Below, piece by piece: positions 52,583 to 61,106 of a DNA stretch of 64,000 nucleotides; within the stretch, counting starts at the first letter, position 1, and every line of letters starts with the position of its first letter. Origin of the DNA: Paraburkholderia bannensis (GTDB lineage Bacteria; Pseudomonadota; Gammaproteobacteria; Burkholderiales; Burkholderiaceae); the NCBI RefSeq assembly GCF_014200455.1, contig NZ_JACHBW010000027.1:1-64000 (forward strand), in the 5' to 3' direction. A program made the translations under genes and the position numbers. The notes under the pieces are model-generated. The model was not told the origin of the DNA. It did no database searches and saw nothing but the letters and a program-made list of their open reading frames with translations.

Positions 52583-53174
52583 CCGGTTCGTACGCCACCT
52601 GAAGTGGTGGTTTCTGGTGCTGCCGGTACTTGTCTGCGTGTGCCTTCCCGTCGTGCCGATGCAGTCGCTCTTTGAAATCAGCGAGATCGAGTCCCGGTCG
52701 GTCGTGCGCGCACTGGGCGACGAGCGCGCCAGCGCTGCGGTCGATACGACAAACAGGCTGTTCCATCGATTTTTCATCGACACGGGCGCGGTGCAGGCGA
52801 CCATGAGCACCGGCGAAAGCAGCGACCTCGACGACGACGGCATGAGCAGCTTCGCCCATACCTGGGTGAAGCAGTTCTGGATGCTGCTCTATCGCGCGCT
52901 CTATCGGGCCGTGGTGATGCACGCGTGGCTGGGCGGCCTCGTCGTGCTATGTTTTGCAGCCGCGATGGATGGCTCGGTGCGGCGCAAGATTCGCGCGGCG
53001 GCCGCCGGCTTCGCGAGTCCGCTTTCGTTTCACCTCGCGGTCCACGCGTTGCTGCTGACGCTCGGATGCGCCTTTGCCGTGCTGCTGCTGCCGTTACCGA
53101 TCGTTGCACAATGCTGGACAGCGGTGGCGGTGCTCCTGCCACTCCTTCTGTGGATAGCCAGTTCGTCGAGCTGA
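52569..53174 (+). CDS. DUF4400-like transfer membrane protein
   Basis: 201 residues with helices near 12-30, 112-130, 150-172 and 178-198. The position after traD and the topology fit the DUF4400 family found next to TraD in SXT-type elements. ATG 52569 follows GGAGG. Last gene before element S copy 4. Confidence 0.68.
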   Translation: MASSSRFVRHLKWWFLVLPVLVCVCLPVVPMQSLFEISEIESRSVVRALGDERASAAVDTTNRLFHRFFIDTGAVQATMSTGESSDLDDDGMSSFAHTWVKQFWMLLYRALYRAVVMHAWLGGLVVLCFAAAMDGSVRRKIRAAAAGFASPLSFHLAVHALLLTLGCAFAVLLLPLPIVAQCWTAVAVLLPLLLWIASSSS

Positions 53175-53211
53175 CACGAACTGCCCCTCCGTCCTCTCGC
53201 GTTTCAATCCA

Positions 53212-53268
53212 GAAAGCTCACAGATTTTGTGAGCTTTCTGCGTTTTGGGTTTCAGGCGCCTGCAAAAT
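53212..53268. promoter_or_regulatory. Conserved intergenic element S, diverged copy 4
   Basis: AGAAAGCTCACA-gattt-TGTGAGCTTTCT, a perfect 12-bp inverted repeat, followed by TTTCAGGCGCCTGCAAAA. Shares AAAGCT and the palindrome core with copies 1-3, but the middle differs. The first part could double as a terminator of the tra operon. Confidence 0.5.
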
Positions 53269-53426
53269 GCAACATGCCTGCCGAAAGCGTCTGTCTCGCG
53301 CACTCTACGCATTTGCCGGAAAGCCACCGTTTTTCCCCGTGTTTTGCCCGTCCGCACGCGACGCCACTCGCAACAATAGGTGGATGCCGCGCGCTGGTGC
53401 GCGTGCAATCTTTCAGGGTCAACGAC

Positions 53427-54329
53427 ATGAGCACCATCCACGAAGAAACGACCGCGATCGACGGCGCGGCGTCCGGCAAAATCGAACTGGCAGCCTCCGA
53501 AGCGGCGATCCCTGCGTTGGCCGCGGCAGTCCCTGCATCCGGAGCAACCGCTCCCGCTGGCGATGCACCGCTGACGACCGATGGCGCAGACGACCGCGAT
53601 CTCGAAAGCGAACTGCAGCAGATGGAAAACGACGCCACCACGCTGCACCGTGAGGGCATGATCACCGAGAGCGAGGCCGAGGAAAAGCGCGAACAGGTCG
53701 CGCGCACCCGCAAGCTCTTTCGCGACCTGCCGCCGGCCGAGCGCGTGGCCATCATCCGCCGCCGCCGGGAGATCGGTCGCCAGTTGCTTGAGCGTCAGCT
53801 TTCGGGCGCCGCGATCGTCCCGGCTGCCGTGCGCCTGAATCACACGCGTCTGAAGCCGTTGTTCGAACAATGGTGGCCGTACCTGAACCGCATGAGCATC
53901 AACATGCAGCGTTTCGGCCGGGCGACCTTCGGCGAAGATGATATGGAAGCGGTGAACACGTTTTTCGACAAGCAGTTGGCGTCGCTGGAGGCGTATGTCA
54001 CCGAGCAGCTCGACGTCGCCGAAGGTTTTCGCGAGCGCACCGAGCGCGGCATGATCGAACGTGGCGACACGGTGTTCAAACCGCAGGTCACCAAGCCGTC
54101 GCTCGAAATCCAGGTTGAGGCTTATTCGCGCTATTCAATGCGCATGCTGGCCGTGATTACGCGCTTCGACAAGGTCATGGACCAGTTCGACTTTCTCGTC
54201 TGGAACGGCGTGCGCGACCAGGGCGACGTGGACGAAGAGGTGTCGCGCTTCCTGCGCAAGTTCCACCCGGTCGGCGTTCGCGGCTACATGACCCACCTGC
54301 GCCTGATGACGACGGTTCACGGCAACTAA
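53427..54329 (+). CDS. DUF1845-like protein of conjugative elements
   Basis: 300 residues. A low-complexity N-terminus (1-50) precedes a helical domain with LFEQWWPYLNRMSINMQRFG and a C-terminal PSLEIQVEAYSRYSMRML, FDFLVWNG. The general pattern resembles DUF1845-type ICE/plasmid proteins. ATG 53427; an upstream in-frame start at 53229 lies in element S copy 4. Moderate confidence in the family only. Confidence 0.6.
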   Translation: MSTIHEETTAIDGAASGKIELAASEAAIPALAAAVPASGATAPAGDAPLTTDGADDRDLESELQQMENDATTLHREGMITESEAEEKREQVARTRKLFRDLPPAERVAIIRRRREIGRQLLERQLSGAAIVPAAVRLNHTRLKPLFEQWWPYLNRMSINMQRFGRATFGEDDMEAVNTFFDKQLASLEAYVTEQLDVAEGFRERTERGMIERGDTVFKPQVTKPSLEIQVEAYSRYSMRMLAVITRFDKVMDQFDFLVWNGVRDQGDVDEEVSRFLRKFHPVGVRGYMTHLRLMTTVHGN

Positions 54330-54348
54330 GGAACACTGGGGAACCCCG

Positions 54349-56058
54349 ATGCTCGACGGCCTGAACCCGCAGCAGCTCGAAGTCGCACAGGCGCGGCGTC
54401 ATTGTCTTGCTGTCGCGTGTCCGGGCGCGGGCAAGACGAAGACCATCGCCTCGAAGGCCGCGTCGCTGCTCAGCGAACCCGGCACACTCGTAGGCGCCGT
54501 GACGTTCAGCAAGGATGCCGCAACCGAACTGCGCGACCGTATCCTCAAACTGGCGGGGCCGCGCGCAAAGCCACGCCTGATCGCGGGCACCTTCCACTCG
54601 CTGGGTTTTCGCCAGATCCAGAAGCCGGGCCGCCGGCGCGACATCGCGTCGGACGGCGACCGCACCGGTCTGTTGATCCGCGTGCTGGCAGAAACTGGCC
54701 TGAACTGGAAGGTGGAGGAGGCGATTCCCGTCATCGAGCAGCTGAAAACCGGAATCACGCACGCGATCGACGGTTCGCCCGAAGCGATTTTGTATGCCGC
54801 CTACGAGGACGCGCTCGCACGCAACGACAAGATCGACTTCCAGGACATGCTGCGCCTGTCGATCTCTGGCATGGAATCAGGCGACATCGAACCCTACGCA
54901 TTCACCCATCTGCTCGTCGACGAGTTCCAGGATACCGACCCGCTGCAGTACAAATGGGTCGAACTGCACGCGGCCGCCGGCGCTTGCGTGACAGTCGTGG
55001 GCGATGACGATCAGAGCATCTACGGCTTTCGCGCGGCGATGGGCTTTCGGGGCATGGAAGGCTTCGCAACGAAATTCGAGGCCCAGCGCGTGGTGCTCGG
55101 CAGCAACTATCGCTGCCGCTCCGAGATTCTGTCGGCGGCCGATCGACTGATCCAGCACAACCCGGATCGCATCGCCAAGGTCCTGCATGCCGAGAAGGGC
55201 CTGGGCGGCACGATCCTCGCACGTCGGTTCAACGACGAATACGACGATGCGGCGGCCGCCGTCGAAGCGCTGCAACCGCGTCTTCGGGCGAACCAGTCGT
55301 GCGCGATTCTCGCCCGGACAAACCGGGTGCTCGATGCGATCGAATCGGTATGCCGCTCGCACGGCGTGAAGTACTACCGTGCCTCTGGGCGCTCGGTGCT
55401 GGATCAGCCCGAAGGCGCGCTCATGTGCAACCTGCTGCAGATCGTCCAGCGCGTGAAGCTCAACGGTCTGGATGCGGTGCTTGGATACGCGGGCATGAGC
55501 ACGCGCGACCTGACCGCGCTGCATAACGCGATGGGCGCGACGCTCGTGCAGAAACAGAAGAAAGACCTGGTCGCGCTGGGCATGACCGAAGACACGGCTA
55601 CGGCCTATCGCGGCTTCATGAAGCGGCTGGCCGAATGGCAATCGCTATGCGAGCGTGAGTTCTACTCTCTTGCGCTCGAGGGCGTTCGCGAATGGATGAT
55701 GAACTATGTGCGCAAGGAGGCGGCGGAACGCGCCATCCAGGGCACATACGACGTGATCATGCGCCTGAACGGGACATTCAGCGAGCGCATCGAGTTTCTG
55801 AAGCGCGCGAACAACGAGCCCGCGCCCGATGCATTGGTGCTCACCACCATGCATAGCTCGAAAGGTCTGGAATGGGATCACGTGTGGATCACGCGCTCCG
55901 AGGAAAACATCGTGCCCGACCTGAAAAGCCCCGAGTCCGAGGAGCGTCGCCTGTTCTATGTGGCGATGACGCGCGCACGCGAAACGCTCACGATCACGTC
56001 GATCCGCAAGAACCCGCCCACGCGTTTCATCCACGAATCGCAGGTGCCCGAAACATGA
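54349..56058 (+). CDS. UvrD/Rep-like superfamily 1 helicase
   Basis: 569 residues, short for UvrD. Walker A CPGAGKTKTIASK (about 24-36), FSKDAATEL, motif II LVDEFQDTDP near 188, motif III VVGDDDQSIYGFRAA, motif IV/V VLTTMHSSKGLEWDHVW and motif VI YVAMTRARETL. A DNA 3'-5' helicase of plasmid type, probably for processing of incoming or repaired DNA. Confidence 0.9.
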   Translation: MLDGLNPQQLEVAQARRHCLAVACPGAGKTKTIASKAASLLSEPGTLVGAVTFSKDAATELRDRILKLAGPRAKPRLIAGTFHSLGFRQIQKPGRRRDIASDGDRTGLLIRVLAETGLNWKVEEAIPVIEQLKTGITHAIDGSPEAILYAAYEDALARNDKIDFQDMLRLSISGMESGDIEPYAFTHLLVDEFQDTDPLQYKWVELHAAAGACVTVVGDDDQSIYGFRAAMGFRGMEGFATKFEAQRVVLGSNYRCRSEILSAADRLIQHNPDRIAKVLHAEKGLGGTILARRFNDEYDDAAAAVEALQPRLRANQSCAILARTNRVLDAIESVCRSHGVKYYRASGRSVLDQPEGALMCNLLQIVQRVKLNGLDAVLGYAGMSTRDLTALHNAMGATLVQKQKKDLVALGMTEDTATAYRGFMKRLAEWQSLCEREFYSLALEGVREWMMNYVRKEAAERAIQGTYDVIMRLNGTFSERIEFLKRANNEPAPDALVLTTMHSSKGLEWDHVWITRSEENIVPDLKSPESEERRLFYVAMTRARETLTITSIRKNPPTRFIHESQVPET

Positions 56059-56083
56059 GATCCAGCCCGCCGAGGTTTAGCCA

Positions 56084-56308
56084 ATGAGTTACTGGAAATA
56101 CGATCCTGAGACCCGCTCTTATTCAGGCGACAGCGGCCCCCAGCTTGCGATCGGCGTGTTTGTTCTCGCCGCGATCACGATAGGCGTGTATTTCGGCGTG
56201 AACTGCGCGCTCGCGTTTGCGGCCGTTATTGCTGCCGTTGCCGCAATCGCGTGGCTGCTGCCGCGCGTAAAGCGGGCGGGGCGAGGCAACGCGAGGAAGG
56301 GTAAATGA
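56084..56308 (+). CDS. Small two-helix membrane protein
   Basis: 74 residues: polar N-terminus (SYWKYDPETRSYSG), two hydrophobic helices (about 20-60) and a basic end GRGNARKGK. GAGG precedes the ATG. Stop overlaps the next start. Confidence 0.6.
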   Translation: MSYWKYDPETRSYSGDSGPQLAIGVFVLAAITIGVYFGVNCALAFAAVIAAVAAIAWLLPRVKRAGRGNARKGK

Positions 56309-56676
56309 CGGGCGCGAATGAAGCGGCGATGCCGGAATGGTTCGCGACGTGGTTCAGCGCGAAGTTCAATATGCCTGTGCCAGACACGCTCTCGGCCTAT
56401 CTGGCGAGCCACCCGAACGGTCTATGGTCGCAGGCGGGATCGCTTTGGAAGCCCGAAGAGATCATCGACGCGACGGAGGAGCGGGATCTGCACGAGAACG
56501 GCGTCTGCATGATCGGGACGACCGCGTTCGAGGGCATCTTTCTGCTGCGCGCCCGCGATGGCCGGGTATTTGCGGTCGATAAGTTCGACCACCGCGAAGT
56601 CGACGCGTGGTTCAGCGACCTTGAATCGTGCATTTCCATGCTGGATTTCGAAGAAGCACCGCCCAGCGCCGGTTAA
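56305..56676 (+). CDS. Hypothetical protein, 123 residues
   Basis: Soluble acidic protein with FATWFSAKFNMPVPDTLSAY and VFAVDKFDHREVDAWF. It resembles SMI1/KNR4-type immunity-like proteins in general texture, but I would not assign it. Overlaps the upstream gene by four bases. Confidence 0.55.
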   Translation: MTGANEAAMPEWFATWFSAKFNMPVPDTLSAYLASHPNGLWSQAGSLWKPEEIIDATEERDLHENGVCMIGTTAFEGIFLLRARDGRVFAVDKFDHREVDAWFSDLESCISMLDFEEAPPSAG

Positions 56677-56686
56677 TGGGACGAAA

Positions 56687-57265
56687 ATGATCCAGACTTT
56701 CCAACACGCCACCGCAAGCGCGGCCGCTGATGCCCGGTTTCCGGTCTACACGGACTCACTTGTGTCGTTCGCCCGTAGCTACGATCGCGCGCGCCTCGCG
56801 ACCGGTGCAACCGAGTGGTTGTTCGATTTTCGTCGTGGCACCGACGACGATCTTTCGAAGAGCGTGATAGGCGAATATGCAGAGGAACGCCTGCAACTGT
56901 TGAGGGCACAGCTTCAGCCGATGGGCGAGGCGCTGGCGGAGATGGTGAGCGCCCAAAGCCGGCCGCATTTCGAAATTGCGCGCGATGCTTCGGGTGCGTT
57001 GATCTTCCCCCCTTGCGTGCACGCCATGATGGAGTGCATTGAGATGCCGACCTTCTTCTATGACGATGAAGCGGATGCGCTCGCCAAGGGGCAGGCGTAT
57101 CGCGACACCCACTACCTGATTCTTTGGGCCGACGACTGCCACCTTCTCCCGAAGACGTACCCTAAGGCCTTTTTCGAAGTGTGGTGGTCACTCTGGTGGC
57201 GTGACGCTGTCGCGCTCGACGAACGGCCTGACTACGGCTGGAACGTCTGCCACAACGAACTGTAG
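56687..57265 (+). CDS. Hypothetical protein, 192 residues
   Basis: ATG 56687 lies eleven bases after the previous stop. Alpha/beta protein rich in Trp and Asp (FYDDEADALAKGQ, FFEVWWSLWWRD). No recognised motif. Terminal gene of the 53427-57466 series together with the tiny gene at 57311. Confidence 0.58.
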   Translation: MIQTFQHATASAAADARFPVYTDSLVSFARSYDRARLATGATEWLFDFRRGTDDDLSKSVIGEYAEERLQLLRAQLQPMGEALAEMVSAQSRPHFEIARDASGALIFPPCVHAMMECIEMPTFFYDDEADALAKGQAYRDTHYLILWADDCHLLPKTYPKAFFEVWWSLWWRDAVALDERPDYGWNVCHNEL

Positions 57266-57310
57266 CCGGCGCGGCACGCCGCCGCCTCTACCAACCCATA
57301 AAGGCACAAC

Positions 57311-57466
57311 ATGAAAGTTGGAAAACTCACGCTCAGCGCCCGCAAGGTGCTCGGCTGCCTCACGCTCGTCGGCGTGGTGGCCAGCTCGCTGGTAGTTTTC
57401 AATCGCAGCCCTTACGAGGCGTTTGAGGGTGCCTTGATGACGGCGTTCACTGATAGCGCGAAGTAA
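57311..57466 (+). CDS. 51-residue membrane peptide
   Basis: ATG 57311 seven bases after AAAGG. Reads MKVGKLTLSARKVLGCLTLV then VVASSLVVF, one membrane helix (about 12-31) and an acidic C-terminal tail ending TDSAK. Too short for usual gene calls. Function unknown. Confidence 0.5.
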   Translation: MKVGKLTLSARKVLGCLTLVGVVASSLVVFNRSPYEAFEGALMTAFTDSAK

Positions 57467-57531
57467 CGCGTGCCAGAGTATGCATGAATCGAAACGGACC
57501 GCCATAGCGGCCCGTCTCTCGATTGCACCAA

Positions 57532-58074
57532 TCAGATGACTTTTGCCTGGACGGTTAGCGTCCGGCCGCTTTTCCCGACCGGCATGCTGACCGGCTTGCC
57601 ACTGACCAGCGAGACGCTGCGCGCGAGCGTTTCTTCTGCAATCCACGGCGACTGCTTTGAGGTGCCGTGGTCCTCCACGGCATCCATACCAACGAGCGCC
57701 GAATCAGTGAGCTTGAGTCCAAGGAGGATCGAGCCGTCACTGCCGATCCTGGGTGTCACGCTCATGAACAGACCCGTGTCCACCTTACGCGTCTCGTTAT
57801 CGCCAGACAGGTAGGGATGTTCGCTTGTGGACGATGACGGATGCTCTCGACCGTCCGCGTTGAGTACGTCAGCAAAGTCATAGAGAACTTTGCCCTTCTC
57901 GGAAATCGTCAGCGTGTATGCGATCTGCTTTACGTCGGGCAACGCGGCGACACCTGCCGTAGCCTGAATCTGCGCGGCATCGTAGGCGCCGCCATCGATA
58001 GTGCCGCCAACATCCGCCGCACTGGCCAGGAGGGGCGGCGCCATCAACAGGACCGCTGCAATCTTCTTCATCAT
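57532..58074 (-). CDS. Secreted protein, secretin-associated style
   Basis: 180 residues with a signal peptide (MMKKIAAVLLMAPPLLASA). The mature part is beta-rich with SVTPRIGSDGSILLGLKLTD, a phrase reminiscent of secretin (GspD/PilQ) domain strands, though far too short to be one. Last gene of the 60927-57532 minus-strand series. Confidence 0.6.
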   Translation of the reverse strand: MMKKIAAVLLMAPPLLASAADVGGTIDGGAYDAAQIQATAGVAALPDVKQIAYTLTISEKGKVLYDFADVLNADGREHPSSSTSEHPYLSGDNETRKVDTGLFMSVTPRIGSDGSILLGLKLTDSALVGMDAVEDHGTSKQSPWIAEETLARSVSLVSGKPVSMPVGKSGRTLTVQAKVI

Positions 58075-58171
58075 CTTGAGTATTGGCTGTGTGGTTAGTC
58101 AGGGAGTCGTGCGACTCACCGTTGCCGCCGTCGACGGCAACGATGACGCATTCGTTGTTTGGGGTGCCCGC

Positions 58172-58627
58172 TTAGCCGTGAGCCCAAACACAGGTCTTGC
58201 CGAGCACGATCGTGGTTTTGTCGCTCGACTCGTTGTTCGAAAGCTCTGACGTGGCGATCTCGTGAGCGTAGTTCTGCACGTATTGTCGGCAGAACGCGTG
58301 ATGGCCAGCGTGCTTGCCATGCAGCACGGTTTCTTTCGAAAGCTCGAGCCTGACCTCCTGCGTTCCGTAGTGGACCGTTTCAAATCCGAGTAGCTCGGTC
58401 TTGGTGTCTTCGGCCAGCAGTGCCTCCTGCGCGGCGCGGTCCGCCTGTGCCTGCGCTTCCAGCTGCTCACTGCGGGCAGTAGAGGCAACGCTGGTTCGAA
58501 GTTCGTTGGCCGTAGGAAGGACTGGCTGCGACAGTTGCGCGCCCGGCGCGCCATCGGACGTGGCCTGTGCGTGAGCGAAAGCCGATGCGCAAAGCAGGGC
58601 GGCCATAAACAGCGGTTTCATCTTCAT
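58172..58627 (-). CDS. Exported protein with two Cys
   Basis: 151 residues: signal peptide (MKMKPLFMAALLCASAFAHA), helical middle (TARSEQLEAQAQADRAAQEA), and a C-terminal region with HHAFCRQYVQNYAHE and GKTCVW, possibly one disulfide. Periplasmic; no family recognised. Confidence 0.62.
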   Translation of the reverse strand: MKMKPLFMAALLCASAFAHAQATSDGAPGAQLSQPVLPTANELRTSVASTARSEQLEAQAQADRAAQEALLAEDTKTELLGFETVHYGTQEVRLELSKETVLHGKHAGHHAFCRQYVQNYAHEIATSELSNNESSDKTTIVLGKTCVWAHG

Positions 58628-58690
58628 GTGGAAGTCTCGTGGTTGAGGTCAAGAGGGCCGTTCAACGGCGGCCTGCAATAGGGGATTGGG

Positions 58691-58963
58691 TCACGCTGCT
58701 GCTCGCGATCGCTTCGGCGAACAGGCTGGCCAGCGCAACGCCTTGAGCGCATAACGTTCGATTCCGAGGCCCAAGGGGAGGGTGCCGACAAAGGCGGTCA
58801 GCAAGGCCAGGCCGTACATCCCGGCGAGTGCGTAGTGGCGGGCCATCAGTTTGGGAATGATGGAGTCGAGACCCATCAGACTCGCGCCGATGCACGCGAC
58901 GATTACAGCGACCATCGCGATCAGCTTGATCGCCGCGCGCACGAGCCATTCAATGAGCGTCAT
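58691..58963 (-). CDS. Small inner-membrane protein, 90 residues
   Basis: Hydrophobic helices at about 8-34 and 45-66, basic end. GGGAG seven bases before ATG 58963, which overlaps the bactofilin stop (ATGA), showing coupling. Confidence 0.65.
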   Translation of the reverse strand: MTLIEWLVRAAIKLIAMVAVIVACIGASLMGLDSIIPKLMARHYALAGMYGLALLTAFVGTLPLGLGIERYALKALRWPACSPKRSRAAA

Positions 58964-59373
58964 GAACCGCTCCCGGCTGCGCGCGTGATCTGTTGAACGT
59001 TCGACGCCTCCGGCACGGGTGATGGATCGTTTTCTATCGTCAGTTCCCGCGCGACACGCTTGAGCTGGCCTTCGAGGGACGCGGACGGGCCCAGCCGGAT
59101 CGTGCCGCAATAGAAGATGTTGCCTTTTACGCGGCCGTTGATCTCCAGCGAGCCGCGCGCGTGAACGTCGCCTTCGACCACGCCGTCGATGCGCACGTGC
59201 TCGCCTTCGACCTGGCCTTTGACGAGGCCGCCCGGGCCGACATGCAGCAGTCCTTCGTTCGAGATGAGATTGCCGCCCACGATGCCGAACAGGCTCACGC
59301 CGTGGTCGAGAATGAGGTTGCCCTCGATCGCCGAGCCGGGCGCGAGAAGGGTCACGTTGAGTGTGGCTTTCAT
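58960..59373 (-). CDS. Bactofilin
   Basis: 137 residues. Repeating beta-helix pattern with Gly turns (GSAIEGNLILDHGVSLFG, GLVKGQVEGEHVRIDG, GDVHARGSLEINGRVKG), the bactofilin fold. Bactofilins form nucleotide-free filaments that scaffold envelope machines. ATG 59373 follows GAGG; the longer frame is a shadow of the upstream gene. Clustered with exported and membrane proteins, so a positional role for a plasmid envelope complex is plausible. Confidence 0.85.
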   Translation of the reverse strand: MKATLNVTLLAPGSAIEGNLILDHGVSLFGIVGGNLISNEGLLHVGPGGLVKGQVEGEHVRIDGVVEGDVHARGSLEINGRVKGNIFYCGTIRLGPSASLEGQLKRVARELTIENDPSPVPEASNVQQITRAAGSGS

Positions 59374-59380
59374 GGTTACC

Positions 59381-60223
59381 TCAGAAAAGTTGGACGTCGC
59401 CGCCGTGCGGGGCGCTGCCAGGCGTCTGCGCAGGTGCGGTCTTTGCATCAGCGTTCGCGGCAGGTTGCTGTGCAACCGGCGTGCGGTGGCGAATGGCATG
59501 CCGCGCTGGGGCCGCCGGTTGCGGGCGCGCTGCCGGTGCCACCTGCTCCGTGGCCGCCGGTTCCGGTGATTTCGCAGCGGAGGGCGGCGCTTGCAACGGT
59601 GCCGCAGGCGGCGCGATATGCATCGGCGCGACCGATGGCGCACTGGGTTGTGCGAGGCGCTCAAGAACGTGCTGACGGACTGGAGAGGTAATCGCCCGCT
59701 GCTCGTCAGTCGCCGCGACTGCGCGAGCGCTGGTCTGTGGCGCAGTTGGGGACGCTGACGTTGGCTGACGCAGCAGCGCGGAGGGATCGACCGACGCCAA
59801 TGCGCCCGCGCCGCGAGCCGACGTACCGAGGTCCTGTGAGGTCAGTGGCCGGGCCCCATCACCGGGCGAGATGGCCTGGCCACCACCGGCCTCGCGGGGC
59901 GGTTCAACCGCGCCCTGGCTTGAGGCTACAGGCGGGCCGGCGGCGTGATCGCCGTGGATGCTGGTCCATAGCCGGGCAGCCCCCGTGCCGATTGCTGCCG
60001 ACATGACCGCGCCGCCGACGACCATCAGCGCACCACGTCCCAGCGTGCCGCGTGCCCTCCATACGCGACGCAAGGGCGATGCGCTGAACGAGCTGACTTT
60101 CGGATCGTGCGCCAGCAACAGGGGCGCCGGGCGCGCACGCATCTGCGCTTCCAGGTCGATGACAACGGGCTCGCGCGCGTATCGGGCGTGCAACGCCTGA
60201 ATCTCGCGAAGATCAATTTCCAT
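59381..60223 (-). CDS. Single-span membrane protein with Pro/Ala-rich periplasmic part
   Basis: 280 residues. Cytosolic N-terminus (1-60), one membrane helix (about 64-84), then about 190 residues of low-complexity Ala/Pro/Ser ending PHGGDVQLF. The shape resembles VirB10/TonB-like bridging proteins but no conserved C-terminal domain follows. GAGGAGG precedes ATG 60223, and a TTGACT sequence lies at 60274-60279 on the minus strand. Confidence 0.6.
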   Translation of the reverse strand: MEIDLREIQALHARYAREPVVIDLEAQMRARPAPLLLAHDPKVSSFSASPLRRVWRARGTLGRGALMVVGGAVMSAAIGTGAARLWTSIHGDHAAGPPVASSQGAVEPPREAGGGQAISPGDGARPLTSQDLGTSARGAGALASVDPSALLRQPTSASPTAPQTSARAVAATDEQRAITSPVRQHVLERLAQPSAPSVAPMHIAPPAAPLQAPPSAAKSPEPAATEQVAPAARPQPAAPARHAIRHRTPVAQQPAANADAKTAPAQTPGSAPHGGDVQLF

Positions 60224-60309
60224 ACGGGGTCCTCCTCGTGGGTCTACAGACGAGCGTATCCAGCCAGCGCAGAAGTCAAGCTGGCGGACGGCGGCAGGGT
60301 GGGAGACGA

Positions 60310-60927
60310 TCAGCTTTCGCGGCGCGTGCCGTCGAAGTCGTACTGGTCGTTGTCGGGCATGCACACCTGGACGATGTGCTTGAGCTTCTTTTCCGCGTTG
60401 AGCAGCATTGCCACGCAGCGCTCGGGGGAGAGCTTGCCCTCGTTTCGTGCTTCCTGCGTGCGCTTGTACAGTCGCTCGTAGAGCAACAGACAGCGCAGCA
60501 GCTGACCGGCGAGCGGCCGCTTGACCTCAAGCATGATGGTTTCAGAAGGCCAGGGGAGTGCGCGTGCGCCATGCTTTTCAACCCACGGGACACACTTCGC
60601 CAGCCAGCCAGACGTTTCGCGAACCGTCACATCCAGCGCGCGCAACTTGCCGCCGCGCGCGACCGAAATCTTTGACGCACAGAAGTTGTAGTCGGAGCGC
60701 ACGAAATCCCGTACGAACTGAGAGCTGTAGCGCAGCTCCGTCAGTTGCTCGGAATCAGGAATGATCTTCGCGTAACGGCTGTCGCTCGTCAGGCGCTCGA
60801 TCGGCTTGAGTCCGGTGCCGGAAGGCACGGGCGCAAGCGCCGGCGGAGTCGTCGTGGGGGTCCCGTCTGGCACCGCCTGTCCGCTTGATTCGTCGGGCAG
60901 CGGCGCCGTTTCAAGTACAGCGGCCAT
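60310..60927 (-). CDS. Hypothetical protein, about 205 residues
   Basis: Pro/Thr-rich N-terminus (10-45), then a helical, mostly basic domain (RYSSQFVRDFVRSDYNFCAS, LLRCLLLYERLYKRTQEARN). Start uncertain: ATG 60927 or a GTG at 60954. First gene of the minus-strand bactofilin series, divergent from leader copy G. Unrecognised. Confidence 0.58.
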   Translation of the reverse strand: MAAVLETAPLPDESSGQAVPDGTPTTTPPALAPVPSGTGLKPIERLTSDSRYAKIIPDSEQLTELRYSSQFVRDFVRSDYNFCASKISVARGGKLRALDVTVRETSGWLAKCVPWVEKHGARALPWPSETIMLEVKRPLAGQLLRCLLLYERLYKRTQEARNEGKLSPERCVAMLLNAEKKLKHIVQVCMPDNDQYDFDGTRRES

Positions 60928-61065
60928 GGTCTTTTCGTTGGTGTTCTCTCTCACCGGCCATTGTGTTCCCGATTCATCAGACCAGATCGTGCAAAAGATG
61001 CGCGAAATAGCCCACCATTTCAGACACTACGACGGCATTTTTCCCTGATACTGACTTCATTGCTC

Positions 61066-61106
61066 GCGTCCCTGACGCATCGACCTCGACTCCGTAGCCC
61101 GGAGTC
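61066..61106 (+). ncRNA. Two-hairpin leader element, copy G
   Basis: GCGTC-cct-GACGC (61066-61078), ATCGACCTC, GACTCC-gtagccc-GGAGTC (61088-61106), then a CT-rich tract. CAAAAGA, a variant of CGAAAGC, lies 74 bp upstream (60992). Heads the 61568-63171 genes. Confidence 0.62.
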
